Below are positions 1-8,560 of a stretch of DNA of 32,500 bases, in pieces. A model generated the notes under the pieces. The model worked only from the letters and a program-made list of their open reading frames with translations. It made no database searches and was not told where the DNA came from. A program made the translations under genes and the position numbers. Numbering within the stretch: position 1 is the first letter of the stretch; the number at the start of each line of letters is the position of its first letter. Source of the DNA: Prorocentrum cordatum. Taxonomy: Eukaryota; Sar; Dinophyceae; Prorocentrales; Prorocentraceae. The stretch is taken from positions 150,001-182,500 of the forward strand of contig CAUYUJ010004525.1 of assembly GCA_963575745.1 (NCBI GenBank), in the 5' to 3' direction.

Positions 1-1263
1 GCTCAGTCTCAGGGAGTGGACATCTCGGACATCTGTATGCCTGCCAGATCTGTCCAGGACGTCCGCGGTGCTATTCGGCAGTTTCGGAAGCGAACGGCTC
101 CAGGGATCGACAGCTTGAGGCCCAGGGACTTAGACAAGGCCACCGACGGGCTCCTGAACATTTTGGGGATTCAGTGGCGCACGATGGAGGTTCTTGGTAC
201 GTACCCCTCCCTCCTCCTGACCACGATCCTCGCGATGCTGAGTAAGCCCGAAGGCGGTGGTTTCAGACCTATCGCTCTGCTCCCCACTCCATCGCGGGTC
301 TTCTCCAAGCTGTCGAGGCGCGAAGGTAAGCATTGGGAGCACGATAACCGCCGCCCTACGGGATCGCTGGTCGTAGTTGTGAGCGGGCGATGTGGGAGCA
401 GAACATAGGAGTGAACCGGCATCTTAGTGTAGGAGGCTGTGCTGGATCTGTACTCATCGCCACTTCTTGTTAGCCCAGGCTGCGATCAGGTATGGCTTCA
501 GTCTCACAAAGTTGCGCCTCCTCCTCTCCTTGTACCGAAGCAGGCGCATTGTGCAAGTACTGGGCGTGATGGGGAAGCCTGTCGTGGCCGTGCAAGGGAT
601 TATTGCTGGCTGTGGTTTCGCCACGTCTTTGCATGCCCTGATGCTGGCAGAGCCTATGGATACAGTCAAGGAGCTATTCCCCAGCGTGTCGTTGTATAAC
701 GTCGTCGGCGACATCACAGCACTACCCGCATGGCATAGCAATCATGTCGAGCGAGTGTTGCCTTCGGCCGTCATTTTGTTGTGTACGCTGCTCGAGCGGT
801 TGCACCTGGTAGTAGCACAGTCGAAAGGGCTTGTGCTCAGCAGCCACTTCTCGACCAGGGTCATAGTTGTACGCATGCTGCCCAAGTTGAACTTTGGAAG
901 GGCCCACTCTGGACGCAACTTGTGAATTGATCCGGCTGTGCAGAACGGCTCCCGAGGGGACAATACTCTTGGGAAGCGGCTGCAGAAGCTTCGGGTCCGC
1001 AGCAGCCGTATCAGGGGGCTTCGGAGTTCCCGCAAGGGCATGCTCAGGGTGGCGAAGTCTGGGGGCGTGGCGTCAGCTGCTTATGGATGCCGTGCGCATG
1101 GTATGGCGACGACGAGGTCGATGCAGCTGCGCAGCACGCGTGGGCAAGCACTGGCTGGGGCCTCCAAGGGAAGATGCCGTGCGCTCGAACTCCCCCTGGC
1201 TGTGGACCCCAAAGCTGGTCCCACATATGACGCACATCTTCTTCTCACCCTCGCGTGGGGCCA
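1..1263 (+). pseudogene. LINE-A reverse transcriptase, 5'-truncated and frameshifted
   Basis: Reverse transcriptase part of a non-LTR retrotransposon, entering from the left edge. Frame 1 (16-408) shows the RT fingers, with TAPGIDSLRPRDL and GGGFRPIALLPTPSRVFSKL. A motif A-like VLDLY lies at 439-453 with its Asp codon at 445. The frame then shifts, and 467-925 carries AAIRYGF, the LYRSRR segment and the motif B-like GIIAGCGFATS. The catalytic YVDD box is degenerate: the matching place at 701-712 reads VVGD. From 938 a further frame continues the thumb/connection region up to a GGA tract. RTs of this class copy element RNA at a nicked target. The changed catalytic box and at least two frame changes say this copy is dead. 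The LINE RT call is firm; the exact clade is not. Confidence 0.8.
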
Positions 1264-1452
1264 GGCGGCGCGGCAGGAGGGGGAGCAGGAGGGGGAGGAG
1301 GAGGGGGAGGAGTGGGAAGAGGAGGGGGAGGGGGAGGGGGAGGAGAAGGAGGAGCAAGAGCAGGAGGGGGAGGAGTGGGAGGAGGGGGAGGGGCCAGGGG
1401 GAGGGGGAGGAGGGAGGAGGGGGAGGAGGAGGAGGAGGAGGAGGAGGAGGGT
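1264..1452 (+). repeat. GGA/GGGGA polypurine tract
   Basis: About 190 bp of almost pure purine on this strand, an imperfect GGA and GGGGGA repeat. It interrupts LINE-A coding sequence: recognisable RT connection sequence lies before it and LINE-A-like sequence resumes after it. Open frames across it are low-complexity artefacts. Confidence 0.9.
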
Positions 1453-1618
1453 CGAGCGTAGAGTGCTGCAGGCCAGCGTTCGTGAATCCCGTGCTCGCCA
1501 GGACCGCGGGCGTCAGGGCGTCCGCGGGCCGGCAGGGGCGGTGGTGCGCACCGCGGAGGAGACTCGACTGGCGCGTCCTTGGCTGGAACTTGTTCCGCAC
1601 GAGAGCTGGGACGGAGGT
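1453..1618 (+). pseudogene. LINE-A connection segment
   Basis: Remnant of LINE-A between the polypurine tract and a short inverted-repeat element. The frame open through here (the one starting near 938) reads Arg-rich sequence ending in LELVPHESWDGG. I cannot match it to a defined motif; its assignment rests on its position between RT and the zinc knuckle of the same element. Confidence 0.45.
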
Positions 1619-1802
1619 TACTCCAGATTTCGTAAGAAAGGGAGGGGGGTCTCATTTCGGGGGGGGTCTCTTCCAGGCTATCTTGGAGGGCCTGGGGGGG
1701 TCTGGGGACGATGTTTTGGAGGGTTCTCCCACGGGGGAGGTCTGAAATGGCTTGTCTTGGAGGGTCCAGACCCCCTCCCTTGTATTACAAAAATCTGGAG
1801 TA
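1619..1802. mobile_element. 184-bp TIR element inside LINE-A
   Basis: Imperfect terminal inverted repeats of about 35 bp. The left arm begins TACTCCAGATTTCGTAAG and runs into GGGAGGGGGGTCT; the right arm is AGACCCCCTCCCTTGTATTAC followed by AAAAATCTGGAGTA. It has no coding capacity and a G-rich core. Flanking sequence reads AGGT on both sides (1615-1618 and 1814-1817), the right copy being 12 bp outside the arm. It is a MITE or introner-like insertion. Confidence 0.7.
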
Positions 1803-1815
1803 CTGATCCCTCCAG

Positions 1816-2446
1816 GTGGTGTTGGTCGAAGGCGTCCGTGACATGATCTTGGCCAGTCTTGGGGATGGGGCACGCGCTCCAAGACTTCGAGGGAAGCCGT
1901 TGCTCCAGCCGATCCTGGATGTCCTTGGGAAGCTGAGAAGGCAAGGGAGCTTGACGGCAGCGCGCGGATTAGCAGGAGTGGCCCCAAGAGGATACCCTAC
2001 CCAACTCCAACTCTTTGAAGATAGGCGAACGGTGGACCCGCTCTGCCAAGCCTGTGGCGCTGCTGTCGGAAACCTGGCACATAAGTTTGCCTGTTGCGAT
2101 GTCTCAGCTGTTGTGAGTATAGATCTGGAGGTCTCGAACATCCTTGGCGAGCCCGACGGAGAATGTAAAGAACTCCTACTGCCTAAGGGCCTTGCTGTGG
2201 CGCCTGATCTGTGGCCTGCGCCGTACGCAGTTCCTGGCCACAAGTGGGAAGCGGTGCCGCCAGGGGATGTTCTCGGGACCAGGGTGTGCATTGATGAGTC
2301 TGGTGTGGATCCAGAGCTGCCGCAATTCTCCCGGGCGGGGTGGGCGGTGGTTTCCGTGGTCGGCGCTGGGTTTGGCGGCTGGACCCACGGGTCGGCATAC
2401 GGCCCACTCCCACATGCGGTTCAGGTGACTGGGTGTGGGGAGGTGA
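1816..2446 (+). pseudogene. LINE-A zinc knuckle and RNase H N-terminal half
   Basis: Open frame continuing LINE-A. A zinc-knuckle motif CQACG...AHKFAC has Cys codons at 2044 and 2053, His at 2080 and Cys at 2092, as is usual between the RT and RNase H of many protist LINEs. RNase H then begins with CIDESG (Asp codon at 2293, the first catalytic acid), followed by AGWAVV, GFGGW and YGPLPHAVQ, the first three beta strands. The next expected element, a strand-helix turn with a catalytic Glu, is cut by an inserted TIR element. RNase H would remove the RNA strand during element replication. This half is well conserved. Confidence 0.75.
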
Positions 2447-2631
2447 ACACGTCGGTCGGAAGAAGTAGGTAGCAACATGAAGTAGGAAGGCGGACGTAGT
2501 AGATAGGGCCCAGGTCCTCCCAGAGAATAACAAAACACAGCAAACTCATGCCGATTCTTGAAGTAGGAAGGCGCTTCAAGTAGATTGGGGTCTGGGAATC
2601 CAAAAAGACCTACTTTCAACGACCGGCATGT
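2447..2631. mobile_element. Short TIR element, copy 1 (interrupts RNase H)
   Basis: Core from GGTCGG at 2454 to CGACC at 2624 is 171 bp. The ends are imperfect inverted repeats: GGTCGGAAGAAGTAGGT against GGTCGTTGAAAGTAGGT when the right end is reversed. Similarity extends outward another 7 bp on each side. Inside, GAAGTAGGAAGGCG occurs twice. A second copy of almost equal length lies at 29592-29777 and matches at both ends and at an internal block ending TCTGGGAATCCAAAA. It sits exactly in the LINE-A RNase H domain. No coding capacity. Confidence 0.8.
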
Positions 2632-3245
2632 ATGCGCTGCTCATGTGCTGACGCCTTCCAGGCCCAGAGCCCATGGAAATGGTGACCGATTGCGCGATGG
2701 TCACCTCGGTCTGGAAGAAGGGGTCCTCCCAGAACCTTGAGAACGTTGCCGTCTCGGAGCTTTGGGTTGACATCTTCAGGGTCAACGAGTACATCGGTAG
2801 GAATCGAATCACAGTTCGCAAGATTGAGTCCCACCTGTCCCTCCACCAATCCCGTGTGCGTACGGTCGGCGAACGGAAGTGGAGGGGGAGCCGCAAGGCG
2901 GACGAACTGGCCAAGAAAGGTGCCCGCCTCCAGCCGTGTAACCCCCTCACTAGACAACAATATAACGATAGCCTCCCACGTGTGCGAGAGGCTGCATGGC
3001 TGATTGCTGACATTATGGACGGGTTCAGCTCGAGGCCCATTCCTGATGTGGCTCGGTTCCGTAGGCCTAGACGGCCCAAGCCTTCTGGTTCCCGATCCCA
3101 AAAGGGTACGCAGTTGAACAAGTCGGTAAATCAGCCGTTTTATGTCTGGCCAGCGGCGAGAAAGGAAAGTCTCGTGCAGCGGCTTGTGGTTTCCCCTGTG
3201 GTGGCCCGCCTAGGGTTGCCAGGCACAGCCACAGGACACGTATAA
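2628..3245 (+). pseudogene. LINE-A RNase H C-terminal half
   Basis: After the TIR element the RNase H resumes as MYALLMC, the helix that normally follows the catalytic Glu, then a TGA at 2649, then PMEMVTDCAMV with the third catalytic Asp at 2688. Further on come VRKIESHLS and GSRKADELAKKGA, the closing helix with the last catalytic Asp. The remainder to 3245 is basic tail (RRPRRPKPSGS). The Glu residue and its strand are missing or destroyed at the insertion point. Together with the upstream half it makes a recognisable but inactivated RNase H. Confidence 0.75.
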
Positions 3246-3540
3246 TGTGCTTGATGGGATGCCTCGTCGGTTGGTGCTCGCGCTGTGGGGCCTTTGGCGA
3301 AGCTCGGTCCCACAATCTAAGTGCTAAGTGTCTTGGGGGCCCTGGCAACCGCTACGCTTCAGGGAGTAACTAAACTCAAGACTGGCATCAACCCCAGCAG
3401 TAAGACATTTGTTGGGAGGTCGGTGCACCTTGTCTGGTCGCTGCAGGGTTGGGTCACGGCGGACCCCCTGCTCGGTGAATTGCTTCTGTTTGCAACCTCA
3501 TTGCAGCATCGTGCAGCGATGACGAGGCTTCCGAGACCAA
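3246..3540 (+). pseudogene. LINE-A C-terminal Cys motif and 3' end
   Basis: Reading in another frame, WCSRCGAFGEARSHNLSAKC (Cys codons at 3275, 3284 and 3329) followed by GGPGNR resembles the Cys-rich C-terminal motif that ends many dinoflagellate-type LINE polyproteins. Stops follow near 3369. The right limit is where the polypurine tract begins; no poly-A tail is seen. Confidence 0.5.
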
Positions 3541-3850
3541 CGGAAGACCAACAGGAGGAGGAGGAGGAGGAGGAGGAGCAAATGCAAGAGGGGGAGGAGG
3601 ATGGGGAAAAGGGGGAGGAGGAGCGGGAGGAACAGGAGGACAAGGGGGAGAAAGAAGAGGAGGAGGAGGAGGAGGAGGAGAGGGAGGAGGAGGAGGAGGA
3701 GGAGGAGGAGGAGGGAGGAGGGAGGAGGAGGAGGAGGAGGAGGGGGAGGAGGAGGAGGAGGAGGAGGAGGAGGAGGAGGAGGGGGGGAGGGGGAGGGGGA
3801 GGAGGAGGAGGAGGAGGAGGAGGAGGAGGAGGAGGAGGAGGAGGAGAAGG
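3541..3850 (+). repeat. GGA polypurine tract, about 310 bp
   Basis: Longest uninterrupted purine block of the window, GGA/GGAGGGGGA. It separates the LINE-A 3' end from the leader of the next element. All frames across it are low complexity (poly-Glu, poly-Gly, poly-Arg). Confidence 0.95.
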
Positions 3851-4118
3851 TTTGGGACCGAGACCTTTCTGGCACTCTGGAGAGAACCAGAGCGTTCTTC
3901 TTACAGAACCACTCGGACTCACCTTACACGTTGCTTAATAGATTCATTTCTCTTTCTGCTTGTGATCTAAGCCGTGCATTTTGCCAGTGGGCAGACACAA
4001 CACGGGAAAAGAGAAGAGTTGGCACCGACGCCGACGGGCACGGAGGGGAGCTTGCAGATTGCTCTTGCGAGCGCTGCGAGCCAGAGATATCCTTGCGTCG
4101 CATCATTCAGCACAAAAC
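3851..4118 (+). other. Leader of second LINE-A-like element
   Basis: About 270 bp between the purine tract and the ORF1 start. The ORF1 frame stays open upstream to at least 3981, but the upstream residues show nothing recognisable, so the ATG at 4119 (MAGKGG) was chosen. No promoter motif is recognised, as expected for dinoflagellates, which lack typical TATA boxes. Confidence 0.4.
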
Positions 4119-5741
4119 ATGGCGGGCAAAGGTGGAGCTCGTATTACGGGACCAGGAGTGCAGTGGGATTGCATGCAGTGTGGACGGTACGTAAAAGGGC
4201 ACCACTGGCGATGCTTGTGCGGACAGACATACGGACAGAACCAACAACAGCAGAATTGGGCTCATCATGGTTCAGTATTGCCGGGTGGTGCCAACTTTGT
4301 GGGTGCGGGGCCAGGTCGGGTGCAGGCGCGTGATGCCAAGCCCAGGGCCCCATCCAGGCCGCGTGGACCTGGAGCCAACGATCCCGACAACAAGAAAGCC
4401 GTGAAGAAGTATCTGTCATCCATCATGCCAGCTTGCAAGTCAGACGCGGAGAGTTCACCGTTCTTTGAGCCCGCTCCTATGGAGATCGAGGGCCTCAAGA
4501 AGTTCAAGGCGTCGTTGAGGCAGAAGCTCCAGGGTCTGGCCACTCTGGGTATTGCTGGGCGCAACATCGGGAAGGATTGCCTTGACACGGTCAACGAGAT
4601 CTCCGTTCTGAAGTATATGCTAAGCATGATGGAGCCCGTCACCAGGCAGCTCCACGAGTTGCGCCAGAGGAAGAACGCGACCACGGACAGAATGAAAGTT
4701 TTGGAGGGCAGGCTGAGGTCTACACAATCGGACATCCAGCAGTGTCAAGTAGAGTTGCAGCACATCAAAACCAGCATCGAGGAGCTCGAGGAGCTTGAGG
4801 ACTCGGACACCGAGATGGCGGACACGGGTGCGGACGATCGTGGCGGTGGAGGTGGCGGCGGGGCCTGTGCGGCGGCTACGGTCGCGGCTGAGCGTCCCGC
4901 CCCCTAGAAGATCCACACGCCGCGCGGTGAGGTCCGCACCCATCCAGCAGGCGCAGCCCCAGAGCCAACGGTCCCAGGACCGCCCAAGGCTGAGCCGCCG
5001 CCGCTCGGATCGCAGCTCGAGAACATGATGCAGATGCTGTCCAACCTCATGGCAAAGCAGAATCACACGGAGTCGGTGCTCAACAATCTTGGGACTTTCG
5101 TGATGCAGCAGGCTACGGCGGCCAGCGTCACCAGTGCGGCGGGGGCAGGAGGACCGATGGGAGTTTTTCCTGCTGGGGGACCTGCGGCGGCGGCGGCAGG
5201 GCCAGCCCCCGAGGGAGCTCAATTCAAGACGCCACCGCACAGATCCAGGGCGGCGAACAGTCCTGGGCCAATGGGAGCGCCGCCAACACCAGCGGGAGGG
5301 TGTCCAACACCAGTCGCAGCTACGCCAGTGGAGCCCCCGACCAAGGCGCCGATGCCCAACTTCGGACAAGGTGGAGATGGCGAGGTACCCTACATGTCGC
5401 AGATCCCGCCGACCCAGCCGGTTCACCACATGGAGATGGAGGATCCCCACATGCCAGCGCCGGAGACATCGGTAACGGAAGGCAGCTCGACGGCAAGTTC
5501 AACACCTGTGGGAGCCCCATTGACGCCAGAGCAAATCGCCGAGCAGACCCGCAAGAGGAACGAGAGGGAGGCCGCAGCGGGGGCGGTCGAGCGCCCAGTT
5601 CCAGCAACACCAGCGGGCTCGCCGAGCGGGCTTACCGACGCGATGGGAGTTGTCAACCTCGTGAGCCAGGCCACGCAGGAGGCGCCCGTCGACACCGAGA
5701 CGGCCAGTCCGCCGCGCAAGGAGGCACGGACCTCCGCGTGA
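4119..5741 (+). pseudogene. LINE ORF1-like protein with one in-frame TAG
   Basis: One reading frame of 540 codons broken only by a TAG at 4905-4907. The frame is open on both sides of it, so this is a single protein with one nonsense codon. The N-terminus has a zinc-ribbon-like CMQCGRYVKGHHWRCLCG (Cys codons from 4170). Next comes a Pro/Gly-rich linker with basic residues, then a predicted coiled coil around 4590-4800 (LHELRQRKNATTDRMKVLEG onward) ending in an acidic stretch. After the stop comes a second short helical part (MMQMLSNLMAKQN) and a long Pro/Ala/Gly-rich tail. This fits an RNA-binding, self-associating ORF1 protein of a LINE. A matching ORF2 does not follow; LINE-B sequence begins instead. 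Confidence 0.65.
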
Positions 5742-6249
5742 GGCTGGGCGCCGTACAAGTCAGATTTTTCCGAACAGATGAGGGACCACCAATAATTTCT
5801 TCCCCCCCATGCCATTCCAGGGCGTTCTATCCTCAAACCTTCAGCGTGTAAAACTGAAACCCCAGTGGACTCATCTAGTTCGGAGAGCAGGGCATCTCCC
5901 TGCCAAAGTTTCGTTTCCCTTGACGCTTCTAGCGATGATAATGTCACTTGTCAGGCTGTTGAGAATATGTCGGGTCACCACGTAGGATCCAGTCTTGATT
6001 TCTCGGGAGTTTCTTGGGCATGGGGAACCCCAAATGAGTGTGATTTCTTCCTCGAGCTTGCTTGCACGTGTGTATGTGGAAAAAAAGTTAGAGGTCATCG
6101 TTTCGCTGTTTTTGAGTTTTCAGCTTGCTAGGTCGTGCAAGTCTCCAGCTGAGGCTGCTCGCACGATCAACTCTAGCGAGCCAGAGCTTTCTAAGCATTC
6201 TGGTTTGAAGTCTCAAGAGGCTGGGGGTGGGCGCTATCATTGTCTGATT
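5742..6249 (+). other. Junction and LINE-B leader
   Basis: No gene seen. GC content drops here relative to ORF1 and stays lower to about 13 kb, which suggests the junction between two elements. A frame is open from 5995 into the LINE-B polyprotein, but residues before the ATG at 6250 look non-coding. Confidence 0.4.
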
Positions 6250-7080
6250 ATGGCAGAGGGGTGTGCTAAGAGTAGATACACCCCTCCCTCGGAGGACAGT
6301 GACTGGGTGCCTGCTCTTGGCTCTCTATGGCTGGAAGCTTTCGATGGGGCGGGATGGGCAGGGATAGGTTGGGGAGGGGACAGTCCGACTACACAGGTCT
6401 TGAGACCCGACGCTCCTGTCTTTGTTCCGCTCGAGGCCGAGGTCAGAGGGACTTGGCCCAATCCGCTGGCACCAGCTTGGAGAGAGGGGGTATATCCCGC
6501 GTGCGATCGTGAGCCGCCCTGTCCCTTGTGGTATATCGCTGAAGAAACATCGCTGTTTGGATTGATCCATGATTTCTCTCTCGATGCTTGGATTCCGCTT
6601 CACCATGCCCCGACGGTGTGTGTAACCACATCGTCTGAATTAAGCAATGTTTTGGTGTATCAAGGTTCGCTTCTAGGCTTGCAGGCAGTTGTATCGTTTC
6701 CTGATATCCAGGTCAACACTTTTCAGTTTCGCTGGGGGTCTCGGCTGAGTTTCGAAACCTATCTGTGTTGTCCTGGGTTCACCTATTTTCATCCTGGGCC
6801 GATATTGGCCAAGTTACTCCCCCGCCGCTCTGTCCCCACCGACACTTCAACTCATCGGGGAAGAGGCGAGGCATCAGGTACAGTTCCCCCACTCCAGAGC
6901 CCCCCTCCTAGCTCGGGTCCTGCTCCTCTAGTCTGCCCAATGAGTCGTTTGGAATCCTTATATTCGATCATTCAACGACATGGCAGTCTGAACTGGACAA
7001 CGGAAAGTGAAGGAATACAACTACCAGAGTTGGTTCAACTTGCCCTGGATATGTGTCCGACGAGACAAGCTGACTGGACA
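6250..7080 (+). pseudogene. LINE-B polyprotein N-terminal region
   Basis: Starts MAEGCAKSRYTPP and stays open to the RNase H. About 275 residues rich in Pro, Trp and aromatic residues (WLEAFDGAGWAGIGWGG, PLWYIAEETSLFGLIHDF), with a Pro-rich hinge near 6880-6920. No family recognised. It is in the same frame as the first half of the RNase H, so it belongs to the same protein. It could be the place where an ORF1-type function is fused, but nothing in the sequence proves this. Confidence 0.5.
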
Positions 7081-7545
7081 ACATCTCATTTTTTCACTGA
7101 CGGGTCCGTCAAGGACTTAGACATGCAGACTGCCACGTGGGCTGTTGTCCGAATATCTGAGGACTCGGACGGTCTCTCTTACACTGGTCATGTGGGTATC
7201 TTGCAGACACCTGCAGGACACCAATTACCAACAACAGACCCTCGTCAACAGACGCGGAGTATGTAGGTGTGATGTGGGCTAGTATTGCCATTATTTATGA
7301 GGTTGCCACGTTTGGTACCATGATAGCGACTATCAACACAGATTCATTGAATGTGGTTACGGCATTGCGAGGTGAACGAGCACTGGATACATCTTGCAGG
7401 CTCGCGGTCATGACGAGAGTGCTATGGGATTTAGCTGGGTCAATTGCCACTGTTTCGATTTCCCACATTAAAGGCCATGCTGGCCACCCATGGAATACTT
7501 TTGCTGACAAGTTGGCCCTGGGGACCTCTCGGGTGACTTGGTTCC
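7081..7545 (+). pseudogene. LINE-B RNase H domain (N-terminal position)
   Basis: RNase H type I fold with all four acidic motifs: FFTDGS (Asp codon at 7099), TDAEYVGVMWA (Glu codon at 7257), INTDSLNVV (Asp codon at 7341) and GHPWNTFADKLA (Asp codon at 7506), preceded by ISHIKGHAG. One frameshift near 7240 splits it between the first and second motifs. All four acids are kept, so apart from the frameshift it looks catalytically competent. It lies upstream of the endonuclease, the reverse of the usual LINE order where RNase H is last. Confidence 0.8.
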
Positions 7546-7780
7546 GCCTAGCTTTCCCTACGACCTGCTTGATGTCACATTGCACTCTCGCGAAAGGGAA
7601 TGGGAATGGTTGAATCAGTTGTCTGATTGTGAGCGAGCAGCTTATCCTCCGATGTCCCCCGAGGGGTTCTGTTCCTTCCCTCGTCGCGACAAGGTCAACG
7701 TTGGCCATGTGCCGGACCCCCTGGGACCCCCCAAAGTTACCAAGGCTCAGCTGAGTTGCTCGCTCACAGTGGTTCAATAG
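7538..7780 (+). pseudogene. LINE-B RNase H to endonuclease linker
   Basis: After a frameshift near 7545 this frame reads YDLLDVTLHSREREWEWLNQ onward and ends LTVVQ at a TAG (7778-7780). The endonuclease begins in the same frame on the very next codon (NVESLT). AP endonucleases often have a Trp or similar residue just before this Asn, and TGG to TAG is one transition, so this is probably a nonsense mutation within one protein. The linker is about 80 residues with no recognised motif. Confidence 0.6.
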
Positions 7781-8560
7781 AATGTTGAAAGTCTGACGCG
7801 ACGTGAGTATTACGGCGCAGCGGGGCGCAAGAGGCGAGCCCGTCGAGTCATGGTGCGACCCCAATTAGTGGATGAGGGTGTCCACATTGCGGGGATGCAA
7901 GAGTCAAGGAACCCTATAGGCGATCGCTCTTGCAAAGGTTTTGCTATTTTCTCTTCGGGAGCTGGGCCAGGTGATGACTCTGGCTTAGGGGTGGAGCTTT
8001 GGCTCAGTCTGGACATCCCGTATGCTCAAAAATCGGGCAAGGATTTGTTCTTTTCGAAGCGCCACGTTCGGGTTTTGCATTCCGCCCCACGAAATGCTCG
8101 TTGCCTGCATTCGGGCACCCGCGCTTTGTCTCACGGTTCTGGTTGGGCACGCCCCCCACAGCAAGCTAGACGTCGCAGTCAGAAAAAGCTTTTGGGCTGA
8201 TGTGGCTCAACAGACAGCAGACTGGTGCCCTGATTTGTCTCCTATTGATGCCAACGGGCGCGTTGGCTCGCAGGTTTCCGATTTTGTTTTCGGTCAAGGT
8301 TTCTCGCAAAAAGAAGACAGCAACGGGGCCAGTCTGCATAACATTTGTGCGATTTCGGAGAGCCATCTGTTGAGTGCGCAGCTCGCAGCTGCAGACGATT
8401 ACACTCACACCTGCCCTGGGGGGGGGCACCATCGCATTGACTACATCGGGTGCTCTCAATTTCTACGAGACTATGCTAAGAGCACCGAGGTGCTACATGA
8501 TTTTGACACTGGGCTGAAAGGGAAGGGGCATTACCCCCTCAAGGCCAAGTTTGAGCGGCA
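7781..8560 (+). pseudogene. LINE-B AP-like endonuclease
   Basis: Exonuclease-endonuclease-phosphatase fold. Motifs in order: NVESL (7781), GVHIAGMQESR with the metal-binding Glu codon at 7901, then VLVGHAPHS, PIDANGRVG (Asp codon at 8247, Asn at 8253) and GGHHRIDYIG near 8424-8450. The closing SDH motif is replaced by GKGHYPL near 8520, so the His is present but the usual Ser-Asp is not. One frameshift near 8090 lies in the middle. The enzyme would nick target DNA to start reverse transcription. Confidence 0.8.

Noticed and set aside
1255-1461. Long open frames across GGA tracts (also 3321-3938, 16498-17163, 24661-25557, 29816-30412), giving poly-Glu, poly-Gly, poly-Ser or poly-Leu proteins
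   Set aside because: They exist because a trinucleotide repeat has no stops in most frames. They have no non-repetitive domain on either side in the same frame.
2425-2661. A GT-AG intron from CAG|GTGACT at 2424 to TTCCAG at 2661 in LINE-A RNase H
   Set aside because: Joining these sites does not give the frame of the downstream VTDC motif and would remove the MYALLMC helix. A TIR insertion explains the break better.
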